Counted from the first letter of the stretch, positions 16,767 through 27,374 are shown. The stretch is DNA of 64,000 nucleotides from Allopusillimonas ginsengisoli (GCF_004153455.1 NZ_SDQE01000006.1:144916-208915); one strand, 5' to 3'. Numbers and translations: made by a program. Notes: generated by a model from the sequence alone, not told the origin.

Positions 16767-17549
16767 TCATGCTCCTTTGAAATTTGCGGCTCGACGCTCG
16801 AGAAATGCACGCATGCCCTCTTTCTGATCCTGCGTATCGAACAACGTCTCGAATGCCCTGCGTTCCAGCATTAATCCGGTAGCAAGCGGCGCATCGGCGC
16901 CGGCCAGCGCGACCTCTTTCGTCAGCCTGACCGCAATGGCCGGTCGCCTGGCGATGGTGTCGGCAATCTGCATCGCCCGTTCAAGGGCTTTGCCGTCTGG
17001 CGTCAGCTCGCTGGCCAGCCCGACCTCGTACGCGCGCTGCGCCGATATTGCCTCGCCTGTCAGCAGCATTTGCATGGCCCTGAACTTGCCTATCGCACGC
17101 ATCAGCCTTTGCGTCGCACCGCCCCCCGGCATGATGCCGACGGCGACTTCCGGTTGCCCAAACCGCGCACTGTCTTCGGCAACGATAATGTCCGCATGCA
17201 TGGCCAGCTCGCAACCGCCACCCAACGCCGCGCCATGAACCGCGGCAATCAGCGGCTTCGGAAAATCGCTGATGGTGTGCCAATAGCTCAATACGTCCAT
17301 CGCCCAGACTGAAGATGGCCCCAAACCGGCCATCTCTCGCAGGTCCGCTCCAGCGGCGAAGCAGGGGCCTTTTCCAGCGATCACGACACACCTGACGCGG
17401 TCATCAGCCCGAAGCGTGGTAAACGTTTCTGAAAGAAGCCTGCGCAATGGAAGATTTAATGCATTGCGTGCATCAGGCCGATTCAACTGCACAAGCGCCA
17501 CCCCTGAATCGCCGATGTGGCAAAGTAGATTATCCGTGACGTCTGGCAT
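16767..17549 (-). CDS. enoyl-CoA hydratase (crotonase family)
   Basis: The 260-residue protein has the crotonase oxyanion-hole segments (CFAAGADLREM; HGAALGGGCELAMHADI) and both catalytic Glu residues, E114 in GGCELA and E134 in FGQPEVAVG. It should hydrate a 2,3-enoyl-CoA, in context 2,3-didehydroadipyl-CoA or crotonyl-CoA. ATG 17549 is chosen because GGAGG sits seven bases upstream. It is the first gene of the operon that runs to the Bug receptor at 9538, and its stop overlaps the start of the hydroxyacyl-CoA dehydrogenase gene. It is divergent to a LysR gene across an AT-rich region with a strong palindrome. Confidence 0.88.
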   Translation of the reverse strand: MPDVTDNLLCHIGDSGVALVQLNRPDARNALNLPLRRLLSETFTTLRADDRVRCVVIAGKGPCFAAGADLREMAGLGPSSVWAMDVLSYWHTISDFPKPLIAAVHGAALGGGCELAMHADIIVAEDSARFGQPEVAVGIMPGGGATQRLMRAIGKFRAMQMLLTGEAISAQRAYEVGLASELTPDGKALERAMQIADTIARRPAIAVRLTKEVALAGADAPLATGLMLERRAFETLFDTQDQKEGMRAFLERRAANFKGA

Positions 17550-17627
17550 CGAACCGCCTCCGTACATTGAAATCAATAAAGCTATAGTAGAAAGCGGAGG
17601 TGTATTTTTGAAATTTATTTTCATAAT

Positions 17628-17656
17628 AATTTATATTCATCACATGAATATAAATT
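17628..17656. promoter_or_regulatory. perfect 29-bp palindrome, probable LysR operator
   Basis: AATTTATATTCAT (17628-17640), a CAC centre and ATGAATATAAATT (17644-17656) form a perfect 13-bp inverted repeat in the divergent region between the enoyl-CoA hydratase start (17549) and the LysR start (17687). Its core ATTCATCACATGAAT fits the T-N11-A pattern of LysR boxes. No other function is apparent for this AT-rich stretch. Confidence 0.65.
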
Positions 17657-17686
17657 GAAGATCCGTTGCTTTCCCGGGAGTTCGAT

Positions 17687-18592
17687 GTGAATCTTGAAAC
17701 ATTCGACCTGAACCTGCTCCGAGTATTCGATGCCATTTATATTGAACGCAGCATATCGAAAGCCGCATTGCGCCTGAATCTCACCCAACCGGCCGTGAGC
17801 AATGCACTGGCCAGGCTGCGCGACAGAGTAGGCGATCCCTTGTTCGAAAGAACGGCGGAAGGCATGGCACCGACGCCGCGGGCAAAAACGATTGCCGAAC
17901 CCATACAGCGCGCACTCGACCTTCTGCGGGAGGGCCTGAGTTCACGCAGCGGGTTCGATTTCAGCAGTTCCACACGCACATTTGAGTTTGCCCTGGAAGA
18001 CTATGGCGAAAATGTCATCCTGCCCCGCTTTCTCAAATGGCTGAACCTGGCTGCGCCGGGCATACGGATCGTTATCCGACCCGAGCCAGGCATCCAGTTG
18101 CGAGACGAGTTGCGGCAAGGAGCCGTGGATCTGGCTTTGAGCTACTTTGTTCCAGGCATGACCGAATTCCGCAATCACTGCGTCATGACCGATACCTTGC
18201 TCAGCCTGGCCCGCCGCGACCATCCCGCCATCGCGGACCGCCTCACCCTGGATACCTTTCTGACGCTGGGACATGCTGCGCTGATTCCCCGGACCAAAAG
18301 CACGCCGATGATTGACCTTGCGCTGGCCAAACGAGGATTGCAGCGCCATATTGCCGTACAGGTGCCCTATTTCCAATCCATGCCTGTGATAGTGCAGAAC
18401 ACGAACTTGCTTTGCACAATGCCCAAACGCATGGCGCTTCTGTATGCCGACAACTTCGGCTTGCAGCACTATCTGCCTCCTGTGCGAACCCCGGACTTTC
18501 CGGTCTATCTGATCTGGCATCAATCCGCCAACGACGATGTCGCGCACCGGTGGCTCAGAGAATCGTTCATCGACTTATGCAAACAGCTATAG
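17687..18592 (+). CDS. LysR-family transcriptional regulator of the first CoA operon
   Basis: The 301-residue protein carries an N-terminal LysR helix-turn-helix (LLRVFDAIYIERSISKAAL, then LTQPAVSNALARLRD) and a substrate-binding-like effector domain of the NahR/NodD style. The start is taken as GTG 17687, since GGGAG at 17676-17680 lies six bases upstream; a TTG at 17666 would be an upstream alternative. It is read away from the beta-oxidation operon, with the 29-bp palindrome between them, so it most likely controls that operon and itself. The effector is unknown. Confidence 0.87.
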   Translation: MNLETFDLNLLRVFDAIYIERSISKAALRLNLTQPAVSNALARLRDRVGDPLFERTAEGMAPTPRAKTIAEPIQRALDLLREGLSSRSGFDFSSSTRTFEFALEDYGENVILPRFLKWLNLAAPGIRIVIRPEPGIQLRDELRQGAVDLALSYFVPGMTEFRNHCVMTDTLLSLARRDHPAIADRLTLDTFLTLGHAALIPRTKSTPMIDLALAKRGLQRHIAVQVPYFQSMPVIVQNTNLLCTMPKRMALLYADNFGLQHYLPPVRTPDFPVYLIWHQSANDDVAHRWLRESFIDLCKQL

Positions 18593-18735
18593 CGTTGTTC
18601 GGCGCAACATAACGGCTCGGCGTTCCGGCAGCGCGTCAACAGCGAGGGTGCAATATCGAGAACCGCGGGCGCGCGATTTTCCACCGACATCCCTTAAACG
18701 GGGTTAGATAAATCATTATGATGTAGCTATTTAGA

Positions 18736-18788
18736 TGCGTCCCTATTTAATTACGCACTATTTTTGTGCATATAAAATAAGGGACGCA
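18736..18788. promoter_or_regulatory. large interrupted inverted repeat upstream of gltB
   Basis: TGCGTCCCT (18736-18744) is repeated in inverse as AGGGACGCA (18780-18788), and inside it GCAC (18755-18758) faces GTGC (18766-18769). The whole 53-bp stretch is AT-rich in its middle and lies about 90 bp before the gltB start. It may be a regulator site or fold as a leader hairpin. There is no gene between 18593 and 18880. Confidence 0.4.
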
Positions 18789-18880
18789 CCATCAAATTTC
18801 TGTTGCGCACACTGGACTTACGCGGTATCTTCAATCTTCTGCGCCCATCTTTGCGCACCGCACCAATACACGAGTCCGCC

Positions 18881-21800
18881 ATGTCACAGTCTTATGCACC
18901 CACTCCCACCGTGGTACCTCGCGCGCCCGCTGCTCGCCTCGCCGACCAACAAAGTGATCGCCAGCGCGCGCCGTCGCGCCAGGGCCTATATCACCCCGAA
19001 AACGAACATGATGCCTGTGGGGTTGGTTTTGTGGCCCACATCAAGGGGCGCAAAAGCCATGCGATCATCCAGCAGGGTCTGAAGATCCTCGAAAACCTTG
19101 ATCACCGCGGCGCGGTCGGGGCCGATGAGCTCATGGGCGACGGCGCCGGCATACTCATACAGATACCAGACCAGCTGTATCGCGAGGAAATGGCGGCGCA
19201 AGGCATCGAGCTGCCCCCGCCCGACGAATACGGCGTTGCGATGGTGTTTTTGCCCAAGGAAACCGCCTCGCGGCTGGCCTGTGAGCAAGAGCTCGAGCGC
19301 GCCGTGCGCGACGAAGGCCAGGTCGTGCTGGGATGGCGCGACGTGCCGATCGACCGCGACATGCCCATGTCTCCCACTGTGCACGCCTGTGAGCCGGTGA
19401 TCCGTCAGCTCTTCATTGGGCGTGGCGCGGACATCATGGTGCCTGATGCGCTCGAGCGCAAGCTCTACGTCATCCGAAAAACAGCCAGCCACGCCATCCA
19501 GCACATGGAGCTGGCGCACGGGCAAGAGTATTTTGTGCCGTCTATTTCCGTGCGTACCGTGGTGTACAAAGGCTTGCTGCTGGCCAATCAGGTGGGCTGC
19601 TATTACCGCGATCTGGCGGATACGCGCGCGGTGTCGGCGCTGGCGCTGGTACACCAGCGCTTTTCCACCAATACCTTCCCTGCCTGGCCGCTCGCCCACC
19701 CCTATCGCATGATTGCGCACAATGGCGAAATCAATACGGTAAAGGGCAACTTCAACTGGCTGCGCGCCCGCGAAGGCATGATGCAGTCAGCCGTGCTCGG
19801 AGACGACTTGCCCAAGCTGTACCCCATTGTGTATGAGGGGCAGTCGGACACAGCCACCTTCGACAACTGTCTTGAACTCTTGGTGATGTCGGGCTATTCA
19901 CTCGCCCATGCCATGATGATGATGATTCCCGAAGCCTGGGAACAGCATGACGACATGGATGAAAACCGCCGCGCGTTCTACGAATACCATGCGGCCATGA
20001 TGGAGCCCTGGGATGGCCCCGCGGCGGTGGCGTTTACCGATGGCAGGCAAATCGGCGCAACACTTGACCGCAACGGCCTTCGCCCCGCCCGCTACCTGAT
20101 CACCGATGACGACATGGTGATCATGGCCTCGGAAGCCGGCACGCTGCAGATTTCCGAGCATCGCATCGTCAAGAAGTGGCGCCTGCAGCCTGGCAAGATG
20201 TTTCTGATCGACCTGCAGCAAGGCCGCATCATCGACGATGTCGAAATCAAGTCGCAGTTGGCCAATATGCGGCCGTATCGGCAGTGGATTGAGCGCCTGC
20301 GCCTGAAGCTTGAGTCTCTGCCCGCCCAGAAAGTCGAAGATGCGCGCAGGGATGTTTCACTGCTGGATCGCCAGCAGGCTTTTGGCTGGACACAAGAAGA
20401 CTTCAAGTTCGTCCTTCAGCCCATGTCCGCCAATGGCGAAGAATGCACCGGGTCTATGGGCAACGATGCGCCGCTCGCCGTGCTGTCGAGCCGCGCCAAG
20501 CCTTTCTACAACTATTTCCGCCAGCTGTTTGCCCAGGTGACCAACCCACCGATCGATCCGATTCGCGAACAACTGGTGATGTCCCTGGTGTCGTTCATCG
20601 GCCCCAAACCCAACCTGCTCGACATCAATAATGTGAATCCGCCGCTGCGGCTGGAGGTCAGCCAGCCCATCCTGGATTTCTCGGCCATGGCGCAGATCCG
20701 TCATATTGCCGACATTACCTCCAACAAATTCCGCTGCCTGGAACTGGACATCACTTATCCAGTTGCCTGGGGCCCGGACGGCATCGAGGCCTGTATTGCC
20801 GGGCTCTGTTCCAATGCGGCGGATGCCGTACGCAGCGGCTACAACATCCTGCTTATTACTGACCGCAACGTCGACAGCGAACACGTGGCGATTCCAGCCT
20901 TGCTGGCAACATCCGCCATCCATCTGCATCTGATTCGCGCAGGCTTGCGCACCAATACCGGCCTGGTCGTCGAGACGGGATCGGCGCGCGAAGTGCACCA
21001 TTTTGCCTTGCTGGGCGGTTACGGCGCCGAAGCCATCCACCCCTACCTGGCCCTTGAAACACTGGCCACGCTGCCACAACCGCAACAGGCCATCAAGCAA
21101 TACATCAAGGCCATAGGCAAGGGCTTGAACAAAGTCATGTCCAAGATGGGCATCTCGACCTATATGTCCTATACCGGCGCACAGATTTTCGAGGCCGTAG
21201 GCCTGAGCTCCGCGTTGGTACAGAAGTACTTTACCGGCACCCCCAGCAATATCGAAGGGATCAACATCTTCGAAGTCGCGCAGGAGGCGCTGCGCGTGCA
21301 TCATGCGGCATTCAGCGATGACCCGGTGCTGGCCAACGATCTGGATGCGGGCGGCGATTATGCCTGGCGTGTCCGCGGCGAAGACCATATGTGGACGCCA
21401 GACTCCATCGCCAAGCTCCAGCACTCGGCGCGCGCCAACAACTACAGCACCTACAAGGAATATGCTCAACTGATCAACGACCAGACACGCCGCCACATGA
21501 CGCTGCGCGGCCTGTTTGAATTCAAGGTTGACCCTGCGCGTGCAATCCCGCTCAGCGAGGTCGAACCCGCCAAGGAAATCGTCAAGCGATTTGCAACAGG
21601 CGCCATGTCGCTGGGGTCTATTTCCACCGAGGCGCATGCTGTGCTCGCGGTGGCGATGAATCGCATTGGCGGCAAGTCGAATACGGGCGAAGGCGGTGAA
21701 GATGAACTGCGCTATCGTCAGGAAATGCGCACGGGTAAGCAAACCATCAAGAAGGGCGACACCATGGCGTCGGTGTTGGGCCATGAGCGCATTGAAGCGG

Positions 21801-23629
21801 ATATTGCGCTGGCCGCAGGCGATTCGCTGCGTTCACGGATCAAGCAAGTGGCCTCCGGGCGCTTTGGCGTGTCGGCCGAATACCTGAGCAGTGCAGACCA
21901 AATACAGATCAAGATGGCGCAGGGCGCCAAGCCCGGCGAAGGCGGCCAGTTGCCTGGACACAAGGTTACAGACTATATCGCCAAGCTGCGCTATTCAGTC
22001 CCTGGCGTCGGGTTGATTTCACCACCGCCCCATCACGATATTTATTCCATCGAGGATTTGGCGCAGCTCATTCACGATCTCAAGAACGTCAATCCCAGGG
22101 CGTCTATTTCAGTCAAGCTTGTGTCGGAAGTAGGCGTGGGCACCGTCGCAACCGGCGTCGCCAAGGCCAAGGCCGATCATGTGGTGATTGCCGGCCACGA
22201 TGGCGGCACCGGTGCGTCTCCGGTGTCATCCATCAAGCACGCGGGTACGCCCTGGGAGCTTGGCCTGGCCGAAACGCAGCAGACCTTGCTGTTGAACAAC
22301 CTGCGGACTCGCATCCGTGTGCAGGCCGACGGCCAGATGAAAACCGGCCGCGATGTCGTGATCGGCGCGCTGCTGGGCGCCGATGAGTTCGGCTTCGCCA
22401 CAGCGCCGCTGGTGGTCGAAGGCTGCATCATGATGCGCAAATGCCATCTGAATACCTGCCCGGTGGGCGTCGCGACGCAGGATCCGGTGTTGCGCAAGAA
22501 GTTTCAGGGCAAGCCGGAGCACGTGGTGAACTTCTTTTTCTTCATCGCCGAAGAAGTAAGAGAAATCATGGCGCAGCTCGGTATTCGCCGCTTCGATGAC
22601 ATGATTGGGCGTGTCGACCTGCTGGATATGCGCAAGGGGATAGAGCACTGGAAAGCGCAGGGCCTGGATTTCAGCCGCGTTTTTCACGCCGTCCAGGCGC
22701 AAGGCGCGCTGCATCAGACCGAAAGCCAGGACCATGCACTGGATCATGCCTTGGATCATCAACTGATCGAGCGCAGCAAGGCAGCCATAGAGCGTGGCGA
22801 GAAAGTATCGTTCATTACGCCCGTTCGGAACCGCAACCGCACCATCGGCGCCATGCTGTCCGGCGTCGTCGCGTCACGCTATGGACATGACGGGCTGCCT
22901 GACGACACGATACACATTCAATGCAACGGCACTGCCGGGCAGAGTTTCGGCGCATTCCTGGCCCAGGGCATTACCCTGGATCTGGTGGGCGAGGCCAATG
23001 ACTATGTCGGCAAGGGCCTGTCGGGAGGCCGCATCATCGTGCGCTCTCCCAACGATTTCAGGGGATTCGGCCCTGATCACATCATTGTCGGCAATACGGT
23101 GCTGTATGGCGCGCTGGCGGGCGAAGCTTATTTCAACGGCGTAGCGGGCGAACGGTTTGCGGTGCGTAATTCCGGCGCGGCGACGGTGGTCGAGGGCACA
23201 GGCGACCATGGTTGTGAATACATGACGGGCGGCACCGTCGTCGTACTGGGCCAAACGGGCCGCAACTTTGCGGCGGGCATGTCCGGTGGGGTGGCCTACA
23301 TTTGGGATCCGCAGGACAACTTCCGCCGCAACTGCAATCTGTCCATGGTAGAGCTGGAACGCATGATGTCGCATCAGGAGCAGGAGGATCAGGGACAGGT
23401 CCAAGGCTGGCACAGTCAAACGCGGGGCGCTGAACGGGAAACGGACGAAACCATACTGCGCCGTATGATCGAAGAACACTACCGCCTGACCGGCAGCTTC
23501 CGGGCCCGGGACATCCTGGACGACTGGAGCCGCAGCCGCCTGACTTTCCTCAAAGTCATGCCTATTGAGTATAAACGCGCGCTCGGTGAGCTCTGGCGCG
23601 CAGCCAATCCACAACAAATTGCTGCCTGA
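18881..23629 (+). CDS. gltB: glutamate synthase (NADPH) large subunit
   Basis: The 1582-residue protein has the GltB domain order. A propeptide of about 45 residues ends before the catalytic Cys in [11 protein letters not shown], which should become the N-terminus of the mature glutaminase domain. Central and FMN-binding synthase domains follow ([31 protein letters not shown]), then the 3Fe-4S Cys cluster ([15 protein letters not shown]) and the C-terminal beta-helix ([21 protein letters not shown]). It makes glutamate from glutamine and 2-oxoglutarate together with GltD. ATG 18881 is chosen; a TTG at 18803 is the only earlier option. The ribosome site is weak. Confidence 0.96.
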   Translation: MSQSYAPTPTVVPRAPAARLADQQSDRQRAPSRQGLYHPENEHDACGVGFVAHIKGRKSHAIIQQGLKILENLDHRGAVGADELMGDGAGILIQIPDQLYREEMAAQGIELPPPDEYGVAMVFLPKETASRLACEQELERAVRDEGQVVLGWRDVPIDRDMPMSPTVHACEPVIRQLFIGRGADIMVPDALERKLYVIRKTASHAIQHMELAHGQEYFVPSISVRTVVYKGLLLANQVGCYYRDLADTRAVSALALVHQRFSTNTFPAWPLAHPYRMIAHNGEINTVKGNFNWLRAREGMMQSAVLGDDLPKLYPIVYEGQSDTATFDNCLELLVMSGYSLAHAMMMMIPEAWEQHDDMDENRRAFYEYHAAMMEPWDGPAAVAFTDGRQIGATLDRNGLRPARYLITDDDMVIMASEAGTLQISEHRIVKKWRLQPGKMFLIDLQQGRIIDDVEIKSQLANMRPYRQWIERLRLKLESLPAQKVEDARRDVSLLDRQQAFGWTQEDFKFVLQPMSANGEECTGSMGNDAPLAVLSSRAKPFYNYFRQLFAQVTNPPIDPIREQLVMSLVSFIGPKPNLLDINNVNPPLRLEVSQPILDFSAMAQIRHIADITSNKFRCLELDITYPVAWGPDGIEACIAGLCSNAADAVRSGYNILLITDRNVDSEHVAIPALLATSAIHLHLIRAGLRTNTGLVVETGSAREVHHFALLGGYGAEAIHPYLALETLATLPQPQQAIKQYIKAIGKGLNKVMSKMGISTYMSYTGAQIFEAVGLSSALVQKYFTGTPSNIEGINIFEVAQEALRVHHAAFSDDPVLANDLDAGGDYAWRVRGEDHMWTPDSIAKLQHSARANNYSTYKEYAQLINDQTRRHMTLRGLFEFKVDPARAIPLSEVEPAKEIVKRFATGAMSLGSISTEAHAVLAVAMNRIGGKSNTGEGGEDELRYRQEMRTGKQTIKKGDTMASVLGHERIEADIALAAGDSLRSRIKQVASGRFGVSAEYLSSADQIQIKMAQGAKPGEGGQLPGHKVTDYIAKLRYSVPGVGLISPPPHHDIYSIEDLAQLIHDLKNVNPRASISVKLVSEVGVGTVATGVAKAKADHVVIAGHDGGTGASPVSSIKHAGTPWELGLAETQQTLLLNNLRTRIRVQADGQMKTGRDVVIGALLGADEFGFATAPLVVEGCIMMRKCHLNTCPVGVATQDPVLRKKFQGKPEHVVNFFFFIAEEVREIMAQLGIRRFDDMIGRVDLLDMRKGIEHWKAQGLDFSRVFHAVQAQGALHQTESQDHALDHALDHQLIERSKAAIERGEKVSFITPVRNRNRTIGAMLSGVVASRYGHDGLPDDTIHIQCNGTAGQSFGAFLAQGITLDLVGEANDYVGKGLSGGRIIVRSPNDFRGFGPDHIIVGNTVLYGALAGEAYFNGVAGERFAVRNSGAATVVEGTGDHGCEYMTGGTVVVLGQTGRNFAAGMSGGVAYIWDPQDNFRRNCNLSMVELERMMSHQEQEDQGQVQGWHSQTRGAERETDETILRRMIEEHYRLTGSFRARDILDDWSRSRLTFLKVMPIEYKRALGELWRAANPQQIAA

Positions 23630-23639
23630 GGGTCTTAAG

Positions 23640-25103
23640 ATGGGCAAGATTACTGGTTTTCTGGAGTTTCAACGTGTCAAAGAGACCTATGAGGCACCAC
23701 TGACGCGGCTGAAACATTGGCGCGAGTTCGTTGCGCCACTGACTGACGCGGAAGCAAAAAAGCAGGGTGCTCGCTGCATGGACTGCGGCATACCCTTCTG
23801 CAACAACGGATGCCCGGTCAACAACATCATTCCGGACTGGAACGATCTGGTGTATCGGCAGGAATGGCGTCAGGCGCTGGCTGTACTGCACTCCACCAAT
23901 AACTTTCCGGAGTTTACCGGCCGGATCTGCCCGGCCCCTTGCGAAGCGGCCTGTACACTGAATATCAATGACGATGCTGTCGGTATCAAGTCTATTGAGC
24001 ATGCCATCATCGACAGAGGCTGGAACGAGGGCTGGGTCACGCCTCAGCCACCACATCGGCGCACGGGAAAAAAAGTGGCCGTTGTCGGTTCCGGCCCTGC
24101 CGGGCTGGCTTGCGCCCAGCAACTGGCACGGGTCGGCCATTCAGTGACTGTCTTCGAAAAAAGCAATCGCATTGGTGGCCTGCTGCGCTATGGCATTCCA
24201 GACTTCAAGCTCGAAAAATTCCATATCGACCGGCGCCTGGCACAGATGGAGGCCGAGGGCGTGGAATTCTCGCCCTCCACGTATGTCGGCGCCCCCGAAG
24301 ACGCCCAGGAAGGCCTGACGGTTCGCACGCCCGATTCGCTGCGTGAAGAGTTTGACGCGATCGTCCTGGCGGGTGGGGCCGAAACGCCTCGTGACCTGCC
24401 CGCCCCTGGCCGGGAGTTGCAGGGCATTCATTTTGCAATGGATTTCCTGCGCCAGCAGAACAAGGTGAATAATGGCGATCGGATCAGCAAGCAGATTACC
24501 GCCAAGGGCAAGCACGTCATTGTCATCGGGGGTGGCGACACCGGGTCGGACTGTGTCGGCACCAGCAACCGCCAGGGGGCTGCGTCCGTCACGCAATTCG
24601 AGCTGATGCCACGCCTGCCCGATGTGGAGAACAAAGAACTGACCTGGCCTTACTGGCCCGCCAAGATGCGCAGTTCATCGTCGCATGAAGAAGGCTGCGA
24701 GCGCGACTGGGCGGTGTCCACCAAGTGCTTCGAAGGTAAGGACGGCAAGATCAACAAGCTGATCGCGGTCCGCCTGGAATGGATCAAGGACAAGGCAACC
24801 GGACAACTGAAGATGCGCGAAGTGGAGGGCTCGCAATTCGAGCTGCCTGCCGATCTGGTATTGCTGGCCATGGGCTTTGTGTCGCCTGTTCGCAATGTGC
24901 TTGATGCCTTTGGCCTGGACCTGGACGCCCGCGGCAATGCTCAGGCCAATACGGAGGACTATCGCAGCAGTGACGCCAAAGTGTTCGCAGCCGGCGATAT
25001 GCGGCGCGGACAGTCGCTGGTCGTCTGGGCGATTCGGGAAGGCCGGCAATGCGCGCGGTCGGTGGATGAGTTCCTGATGGGTAGCACGACGTTGCCCCGC
25101 TAA
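23640..25103 (+). CDS. gltD: glutamate synthase (NADPH) small subunit
   Basis: The 487-residue protein has the N-terminal Cys clusters for two 4Fe-4S centres ([14 protein letters not shown] and CPAPCEAAC), an FAD-binding motif ([17 protein letters not shown]) and an NADPH-binding motif ([15 protein letters not shown]). It passes electrons from NADPH to GltB. ATG 23640 follows the gltB stop by 10 bp, with GAGGG overlapping that stop. The two genes form a standard gltBD operon, probably ending at the hairpin at 25129-25158. Confidence 0.96.
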   Translation: MGKITGFLEFQRVKETYEAPLTRLKHWREFVAPLTDAEAKKQGARCMDCGIPFCNNGCPVNNIIPDWNDLVYRQEWRQALAVLHSTNNFPEFTGRICPAPCEAACTLNINDDAVGIKSIEHAIIDRGWNEGWVTPQPPHRRTGKKVAVVGSGPAGLACAQQLARVGHSVTVFEKSNRIGGLLRYGIPDFKLEKFHIDRRLAQMEAEGVEFSPSTYVGAPEDAQEGLTVRTPDSLREEFDAIVLAGGAETPRDLPAPGRELQGIHFAMDFLRQQNKVNNGDRISKQITAKGKHVIVIGGGDTGSDCVGTSNRQGAASVTQFELMPRLPDVENKELTWPYWPAKMRSSSSHEEGCERDWAVSTKCFEGKDGKINKLIAVRLEWIKDKATGQLKMREVEGSQFELPADLVLLAMGFVSPVRNVLDAFGLDLDARGNAQANTEDYRSSDAKVFAAGDMRRGQSLVVWAIREGRQCARSVDEFLMGSTTLPR

Positions 25104-25128
25104 CCGTTGCGCATCACGATGAAGATGA

Positions 25129-25158
25129 ACAAGGCCGCTACTTTAGAAGCGGCCTTGT
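25129..25158. terminator. terminator-like hairpin after gltD
   Basis: Perfect 11-bp arms ACAAGGCCGCT (25129-25139) and AGCGGCCTTGT (25148-25158) with an 8-base loop lie between the converging gltD and Rpn nuclease genes. There is no T run on the plus strand, so termination strength is uncertain. Confidence 0.5.
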
Positions 25159-25201
25159 CGCATGGATCTGGCGCCGGGATACAGGTTGCTCGTGGCCGGG
25201 C

Positions 25202-26203
25202 TTAAGGGCGGGAGCGCGGCCGCCGGCTATCGGCAAAGACCTCGTCCAGCGTTGACGCGCCGAGCAGTTGTACAGACCACTTTTCCATCTGCCGTATGGA
25301 TGCTGTCGCCAGGCGTTGTGCCACCGAGGCAGGCAGAGGGCCAAACTTATGGGCCAATTGACGCTGCAACAATACTGCTCCGCCTTCTTTGCGACCTTCT
25401 TTGCGGCCCTCTTTGCGGCCTTCGCTCAGACCCTGCATCTTCCATTGATGCGTCCAGGATCGGGACTGATGGTCAAGCATATTCTTGATCTCCATGAAAT
25501 CGTCTATGGCCGGCAGCTGAACCGCAGGCAGCGAGCGCGGCAGCAACACGCGGCGTATCCAATTTGCAAAAGCGTTCCGCAGTTCAGCATGCGCTTCCCC
25601 CTGCGTGCACAGGCCAATAGTCTGCATTAAATTAATCGTATCTTCAATACCGCGATTGTGTTCAAGACGAAAGAGCAATGCAGCCAGGTTTTGATCCGGC
25701 AGTTTGCCTGACCGCACCCACTCACCCTCGTCGATCAACAGGTATTCGAACTGTGGAAGATACGGTTCGAGCGCCGCGGGCAGTGCATCAAACAGATGGC
25801 GCGTGCTGGTAGGCGCGCGCCATGGACGAACACCGCTATAGAGCACCACGGGCAGCAGGCGCGGCAACTGCCGCTGCGGCTTTTGAACGCGTCGCTGCAA
25901 CAGGCTTTCACACAGCAAGCTGCAATAGGACGCCATGCGCAGCGCCATGAATCGCTCGCATGACGACTGGTGTTCCAGCATTAGCAACACATGCGCGTCC
26001 GACCCCTCGCTGCAGGGAATGCGCCAGACATGGTCGCCCTGCCGCAAGGCAAGGCGTTTGCTCACATAGGATGCGGGAACGGCCTGCATGGCGGGCCAAT
26101 GAAGAGACTGCAATTCCCTGATGTCGACAATGTCCTGAAAGAGGCTGCGCACTAAAAGAGGATGATTCAACAAGCTGCGATAGCATGCGTCGTGGACAGT
26201 CAT
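25202..26203 (-). CDS. Rpn-family (YhgA-like) transposase/recombination-promoting nuclease with DUF4351-like tail
   Basis: The 333-residue protein starts HDACYRSLLNHPLLVRSLF and has a PD-(D/E)XK-like core (HVLLMLEHQS), as in Rpn/YhgA nucleases. A C-terminal segment (LAHKFGPLPASVAQRLATAS, MEKWSVQLLGASTLDEVF) resembles DUF4351. Between the two lies GRKEGRKEGRKEGG, coded by a 12-bp tandem repeat. ATG 26203 is chosen from where similarity begins. Rpn proteins are linked to RecA-independent recombination and to phage defence, and they are often variable accessory genes. It stands alone between gltBD and a CoA operon, in opposite orientation to gltBD. Confidence 0.78.
   Translation of the reverse strand: MTVHDACYRSLLNHPLLVRSLFQDIVDIRELQSLHWPAMQAVPASYVSKRLALRQGDHVWRIPCSEGSDAHVLLMLEHQSSCERFMALRMASYCSLLCESLLQRRVQKPQRQLPRLLPVVLYSGVRPWRAPTSTRHLFDALPAALEPYLPQFEYLLIDEGEWVRSGKLPDQNLAALLFRLEHNRGIEDTINLMQTIGLCTQGEAHAELRNAFANWIRRVLLPRSLPAVQLPAIDDFMEIKNMLDHQSRSWTHQWKMQGLSEGRKEGRKEGRKEGGAVLLQRQLAHKFGPLPASVAQRLATASIRQMEKWSVQLLGASTLDEVFADSRRPRSRP
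25382..25423. repeat. 12-bp tandem repeat (3.5 units) inside the Rpn nuclease gene
   Basis: Units TTTGCGACCTTC (25388-25399), TTTGCGGCCCTC (25400-25411) and TTTGCGGCCTTC (25412-25423), plus a leading half unit, encode the repeated Gly-Arg-Lys-Glu on the minus strand. The unit length is a multiple of three, so copy-number change would keep the frame. Confidence 0.85.
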
Positions 26204-26303
26204 ACAGCAATTTCTGGGGAGAAAGAAACTGCCCACTATAGAATCTGGCACGGGCGCTGCGGCCATGTCCGGCCAGAAAATGTCGCGTCGACTTACGCGC
26301 CGT

Positions 26304-27371
26304 TCAGATCAAGGCCCAGAGCCGGTCCAGGATAAACGTAGCATCGCCATCCCGGCGCAGGATGGCGCACAGATGCCTGGCACGCTTGAGATATAAATGA
26401 GCGGGGCACTCCCAGGTAATCCCCATGGCGCCAAAAGTCTGGATAGCCTGCCCTGCAGTGGCGAGCGCGGCTTCGGTAATCAACAGTTCAGCCATCAGCA
26501 CTGAAGCTTGCGCGGCCTCGCCGTGCTGATCTGTAAGTTCACAGGCCTCATGCAGCAACAAGCGCGCATTGTCCAACGCCATCCAGTTGTCCGCCAGCCT
26601 GTGCTTGATGGCCTGGTTTGCGCCAATGGGCTTGCCGAACTGCTCGCGCTCGCACGCGTACACGGATGCGAGGTCCAGCGCCTGCGCGCCTACGCCCAGC
26701 AATTCTGCAAGTCTGAGACAGCGGCGTGCCATACAAAACCGCGTCCATGTCGGCTCAGGACAGGTTCGCGTGACCTGCCATTGGGGAGGCGAGTGTGTGA
26801 CCAGGCGGCCAGTTGCAATCAATGGATCGATCCCGTAACCAAGGTGATCAACCGCGTGCGCGGATAACGTGAGATGAGTCTCTTGCCACGAAAGCCGCAG
26901 AGCCGTCGCGTCGCTGATCGCATGGGTGACAAGACCGAGATTCGGGGAGCGCCGATCAATGCCATCGTCCTGCGCTGTTCCGCTCCCATCATCTCCATCG
27001 GCATCGCTTGCCAGCGCCATGTATGCCTCGCCGTCCAGCCAACGCGCCAACTGCTTGAGCGGAGTGTCCGGACCCTCTGCTGTAATCAGATAGCCCAGCA
27101 TGGCCATCGCGTCCGCAATCGGTAAGGGCAGGAGCCTGCGTCCCATCTCCTCGACCATCAGGGCGGCATCGACAAGACTCAGCCCCAAGCCGCCGCTTGC
27201 CTCTGGCGCACATGTCTGCAACCAACCCATTTCGGCGCATTGCCGCCATAGCTGTCGCGCGCGCTCGGCATCCAAAGGGACGAGGACTGCCCCATCCGCC
27301 AGCTCACCCTCCAGAAAATGCCTGACCGCATCGACCAGCATGGTCTGCTCATCGTTCAATACCATGGTCAT
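26304..27371 (-). CDS. acyl-CoA dehydrogenase, small-subunit type (PimD/FadE-like)
   Basis: The 355-residue protein has the acyl-CoA dehydrogenase fold: an N-terminal helical part (WRQCAEMGWLQTCAPEASGGLGLSLVDAAL, broken only by description, with G-G-L-G at about 60), a weakly conserved middle, and the C-terminal EREQFGKPIGANQAIKHRLAD and GAMGITWECPAHLYLKRA. The middle lacks the usual T-E-P/S-E-P flavin motif, as in small subunits of paired dehydrogenases such as pimeloyl-CoA dehydrogenase. It starts 3 bp after the stop of the larger dehydrogenase gene, with GGGAG eight bases upstream of ATG 27371, and probably forms a heteromer with it. Confidence 0.8.
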   Translation of the reverse strand: MTMVLNDEQTMLVDAVRHFLEGELADGAVLVPLDAERARQLWRQCAEMGWLQTCAPEASGGLGLSLVDAALMVEEMGRRLLPLPIADAMAMLGYLITAEGPDTPLKQLARWLDGEAYMALASDADGDDGSGTAQDDGIDRRSPNLGLVTHAISDATALRLSWQETHLTLSAHAVDHLGYGIDPLIATGRLVTHSPPQWQVTRTCPEPTWTRFCMARRCLRLAELLGVGAQALDLASVYACEREQFGKPIGANQAIKHRLADNWMALDNARLLLHEACELTDQHGEAAQASVLMAELLITEAALATAGQAIQTFGAMGITWECPAHLYLKRARHLCAILRRDGDATFILDRLWALI

Positions 27372-27374
27372 CAG

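Noticed and set aside
20357..21784. 475-residue open frame antisense to gltB
   Set aside because: It lies wholly inside gltB, whose motifs are complete, and shows no family features.
25382..25423. CRISPR-like repeat
   Set aside because: The repeats are directly adjacent 12-bp units inside a reading frame, without spacers.
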